53,902 bases of DNA from contig CAYSPJ010000021.1 in the NCBI GenBank assembly GCA_964432875.1, positions 1-53,902 on the forward strand, in the 5' to 3' direction. The stretch comes from JACJYE01 sp964432875 (GTDB taxonomy: Bacteria; Bacteroidota; Bacteroidia; Chitinophagales; Saprospiraceae). Position numbers and translations under genes: made by a program. Below are positions 51,979-53,902 of this stretch, piece by piece. The notes beneath the pieces were generated by a model, which was not told the origin of the DNA, ran no database searches, and saw nothing but the letters and a program-made list of their open reading frames with translations. The number at the start of each line of letters is the position of its first letter. The first letter of the stretch is position 1.

Positions 51979-53902
51979 ATGGAAAGAACGAAATTTACCT
52001 TCGCTTCTCCATCAAGCTGGATCAGCGCAATCGCTTTTGCCCTGATCTTCGGCTTGACCGGGATCCAGCAGCTCTCCGCGCAGCTTACCCTGCAGGTATC
52101 TGATGGATCCGGTGGCACCCCACCTGCCACCCTCAACTTCGCGCCGCCGGAAGGCGTGTGCGGAGCGAGCTTCCAGTGGACTGCTATCGTCTTCGATCAG
52201 CAAGGCGCTGCCAGCCTGACGGCGACCATCACCAACAACCTGGCTCAAGCTGGCGCCCTGGTGCCTTCGGCTCAGGTGTTGACGACGGACAACAACCAGG
52301 TTTACGGCATCTATGTGCTGGCTGCCGTAGGCACCAACACCCTGACGCTGACGGCTACTGGCCCGAGCGGCACTACGCAGCAGGTGTACACCATCACTGT
52401 GGCGGACACCCGTGCCCCGATCATCTACACGCCGGGCAACATGACGCTGCAGATCCCGAGCTGCTCGGCTACCGGCCTGGTCCCGGTCAACTACACCTAC
52501 GCGGTGGTGGATGACTGCGACCTCAACCCGATCTCTTTCCCGGCTGTGGTCGTCACTGGCCCGGCTAGCGGCTCGCTGGTCGGTGTCGGCAACTACACGG
52601 TGTCTATCACGGCTACCGATGATGCCGGCAACTTTGCTACTTCTAGCTTCAACATCGCGGTGACACAATCCGCTAGCCCGGCGCCCATCGTGGACGTATC
52701 GGGCAACGGCCAGTTCCAGGTGCCGGCTTGCTTGCCGAACACCTTTGTGGTCTTCTCCGGCAACGTGATCGACTGCGACATCGACGCGGGCGACAACCTC
52801 ACCGGCCAGATCACCGTCGCCGGCGCCCCGCTGGCCGTCACCTACACCCTCGCGGAAGACGGCTTCGCTTACTTCGAAGCTACGGGCAACCTGGCACCAG
52901 GCACCTACCTGGTGCTCGTCACCTATGGCGGCGTGACCGTCGACCACCTGGTGACTGTCGTACGGGATGCCAACCGCGCCCCGGATGTCTTTATGCCAGG
53001 CAACCTGACTTACCTGCTGCCTGCTTGCGTCAACCAGCTGAACGCCCGCTGGGCAGTGACCATCACCGACGACTGCGACGCGACCATCACTGGCGCTACC
53101 TTCCAGTTGAACGGCGCGCCGATCACCCCGGTGACTGCCAATACCGCTGCTGGTTATTTTGAGTTCCTGACCCTGCTGACGCCTGCTTCCAACGGTGCCG
53201 TCATCACCGCTAGCTACACCGATGGCGGCGGCTTGACTCGTACGGTCAACGCTACTCTGCAGGTCGTGAACCAGCCCGATACTTGGGCGCCGATCATCGT
53301 GTATCCTTCCCAGGATATCAACGTGGCCTTGGACCCCTGCCAGACCGGCCCGGCCATCCTCTTCTTTGAAGTGACCGCTACCGACAACTGCAGCGGCAAC
53401 GTGACCCCGACGGTGACCATCACGCCCGCTGCTGCTGGCGCGATCGTCTTCCCGAGCATCGGCGGCGACACCTACGGCGTGGCTGCTTTCCCGGGCACTT
53501 ACCAGATCCTGATCCAAGCTACCGATGCGGCTGGCAACACCCGCTTCGAAGACTTCTTCATCGTAGTGACCCAGGCCCCGGCCCCGCCGACCAACCTGGC
53601 TTGCAACACCAACATCAACGTCACGCTTGACGCCAACTGCCAGCGCCTGATCACTGCCGATATGGTATTGGAAGGCTCTTTCGGCTGTGCAGACGAGAGC
53701 GATTTCGCGGTCAACATCGTCAACGACAACAACCCGGCGAACGGCAACATCCTTGATGGCCACGGCCAGTTCGTATATGATGTCAAGTACATCGGCCCGA
53801 CCATCACGGGCCCGGGCCAGGGCAACCTGCAGGTGACCACGGTCAATACCGCTGGCTTCAACGGCGCGCTGGCGCCGGCCAACTGGCAGGTGACCCTGCC
53901 TG
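51979..53902 (+). CDS. Giant HYR-domain surface protein (3' end outside window)
   Basis: The frame opens at ATG 51979 and stays open through the window edge (641 codons and one base). A signal peptide (WISAIAFALIFGLTGIQQLSA) shown as parts WISAIAFALIF and GLTGIQQLSA precedes beta-rich modules. HYR-type repeats are clear at about residues 143-228 (DTRAPIIYTPGN ... ATDDAGNFATSSF) and 433-525 (WAPIIVYPSQDINV ... TATDNCSGN ... ATDAAGNTRFEDFF). Codons are strongly biased to C/G-ending forms (AAC, ATC, ACC, CTG, GGC), unlike the neighbours, as in very highly expressed genes. Such proteins act as surface adhesins or matrix components. The C-terminus, probably a sorting domain, is not visible. Confidence 0.88.
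   Translation, partial: MERTKFTFASPSSWISAIAFALIFGLTGIQQLSAQLTLQVSDGSGGTPPATLNFAPPEGVCGASFQWTAIVFDQQGAASLTATITNNLAQAGALVPSAQVLTTDNNQVYGIYVLAAVGTNTLTLTATGPSGTTQQVYTITVADTRAPIIYTPGNMTLQIPSCSATGLVPVNYTYAVVDDCDLNPISFPAVVVTGPASGSLVGVGNYTVSITATDDAGNFATSSFNIAVTQSASPAPIVDVSGNGQFQVPACLPNTFVVFSGNVIDCDIDAGDNLTGQITVAGAPLAVTYTLAEDGFAYFEATGNLAPGTYLVLVTYGGVTVDHLVTVVRDANRAPDVFMPGNLTYLLPACVNQLNARWAVTITDDCDATITGATFQLNGAPITPVTANTAAGYFEFLTLLTPASNGAVITASYTDGGGLTRTVNATLQVVNQPDTWAPIIVYPSQDINVALDPCQTGPAILFFEVTATDNCSGNVTPTVTITPAAAGAIVFPSIGGDTYGVAAFPGTYQILIQATDAAGNTRFEDFFIVVTQAPAPPTNLACNTNINVTLDANCQRLITADMVLEGSFGCADESDFAVNIVNDNNPANGNILDGHGQFVYDVKYIGPTITGPGQGNLQVTTVNTAGFNGALAPANWQVTLP

Noticed and set aside
52012..53763. 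Long minus-strand open frame of 583 codons
   Set aside because: It is antisense to the HYR protein. The plus strand has a signal peptide and HYR modules; the minus frame is low-complexity Val/Asp/Arg-rich and arises from strong codon bias.
1..53902. tRNA, rRNA, riboswitch or prophage genes
   Set aside because: Scanning by eye found no tRNA-like TPsiC arm with acceptor stem, no rRNA stretch, no recognised riboswitch core and no phage structural gene; small RNAs cannot be excluded.

Overview
The window looks like a chromosomal scaffold piece from a member of the Bacteroidota, most likely the Saprospiria (Saprospiraceae/Lewinella-like). The reasons are the lack of Shine-Dalgarno leaders, repeated use of the Bacteroidota promoter form TTTG-N18-21-TAnnTTTG, two type IX secretion (T9SS) C-terminal sorting domains, a periplasmic-propeller histidine kinase, DUF3108/DUF4230/DUF6794 proteins, and a giant HYR-repeat surface protein. 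Genus is inference. No tRNA, rRNA, prophage, insertion sequence or CRISPR array was seen. One 100-base assembly gap (Ns) lies at 10742-10841.

Layout. 1-5.0 kb (minus strand): a tight cluster with a FemAB/BioF2-like acyltransferase, two B12-binding-domain radical SAM proteins and a YghO-like GNAT; product unknown. 5.4-7.9 kb (plus): three overlapping genes for a flippase-like membrane protein, DUF3108 and DUF4230. 8-11.3 kb: a Rieske oxygenase, a small membrane protein, glutamate 5-kinase (proB), the gap with 35-bp palindromic repeats, and a small conserved-looking protein. 11.4-16.9 kb: aconitase and leucyl-tRNA synthetase, convergent. 17-21 kb: a coiled-coil membrane protein, the RNA ligase RtcB with its activator archease (behind a heptamer repeat), serine acetyltransferase and a small lipoprotein. 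21.2-28.6 kb: a lipoprotein inorganic pyrophosphatase, a second FemAB-like protein, a sensor kinase/NarL-type regulator pair, and a FabH-like ketoacyl synthase. 28.7-33.3 kb: a DUF6794 protein, a symporter fused to an alpha/beta hydrolase, and an Rpn-type nuclease.

33.3-36.6 kb is a DNA-maintenance block: two tandem SSB proteins, both lacking the acidic tail, diverge from a RecD2-type helicase across an array of AAACGTTT palindromes spaced exactly 10 bp apart. 36.6-43 kb holds a T9SS leucine-rich protein, a 172-bp tandem repeat region rich in TTTCGGGAA, a MazF-type toxin/antitoxin pair, a T9SS serine hydrolase, a YeeZ-like SDR protein, a Rof-like protein and a beta-helix lipoprotein. 43-48.2 kb (plus) is a coherent mannose/glycan cassette: dolichol-phosphate-mannose-synthase-like GT2, processive CesA/CslA-like GT2, GT-C membrane glycosyltransferase and phosphomannose isomerase. 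48.2-51.2 kb holds an HtrA-type protease, a membrane-anchored glucosaminidase and an XRE-S24 regulator. After a 766-nt gene-free leader, a giant HYR-domain surface protein starts at 51979 on the plus strand and runs off the window.

The best candidates for something new are the phased operator-like array between ssb-ssb and recD2, the symporter-hydrolase fusion, the radical SAM/acyltransferase cluster, and the mannose cassette with homopolymer tracts (A10 and G8) inside coding sequence.
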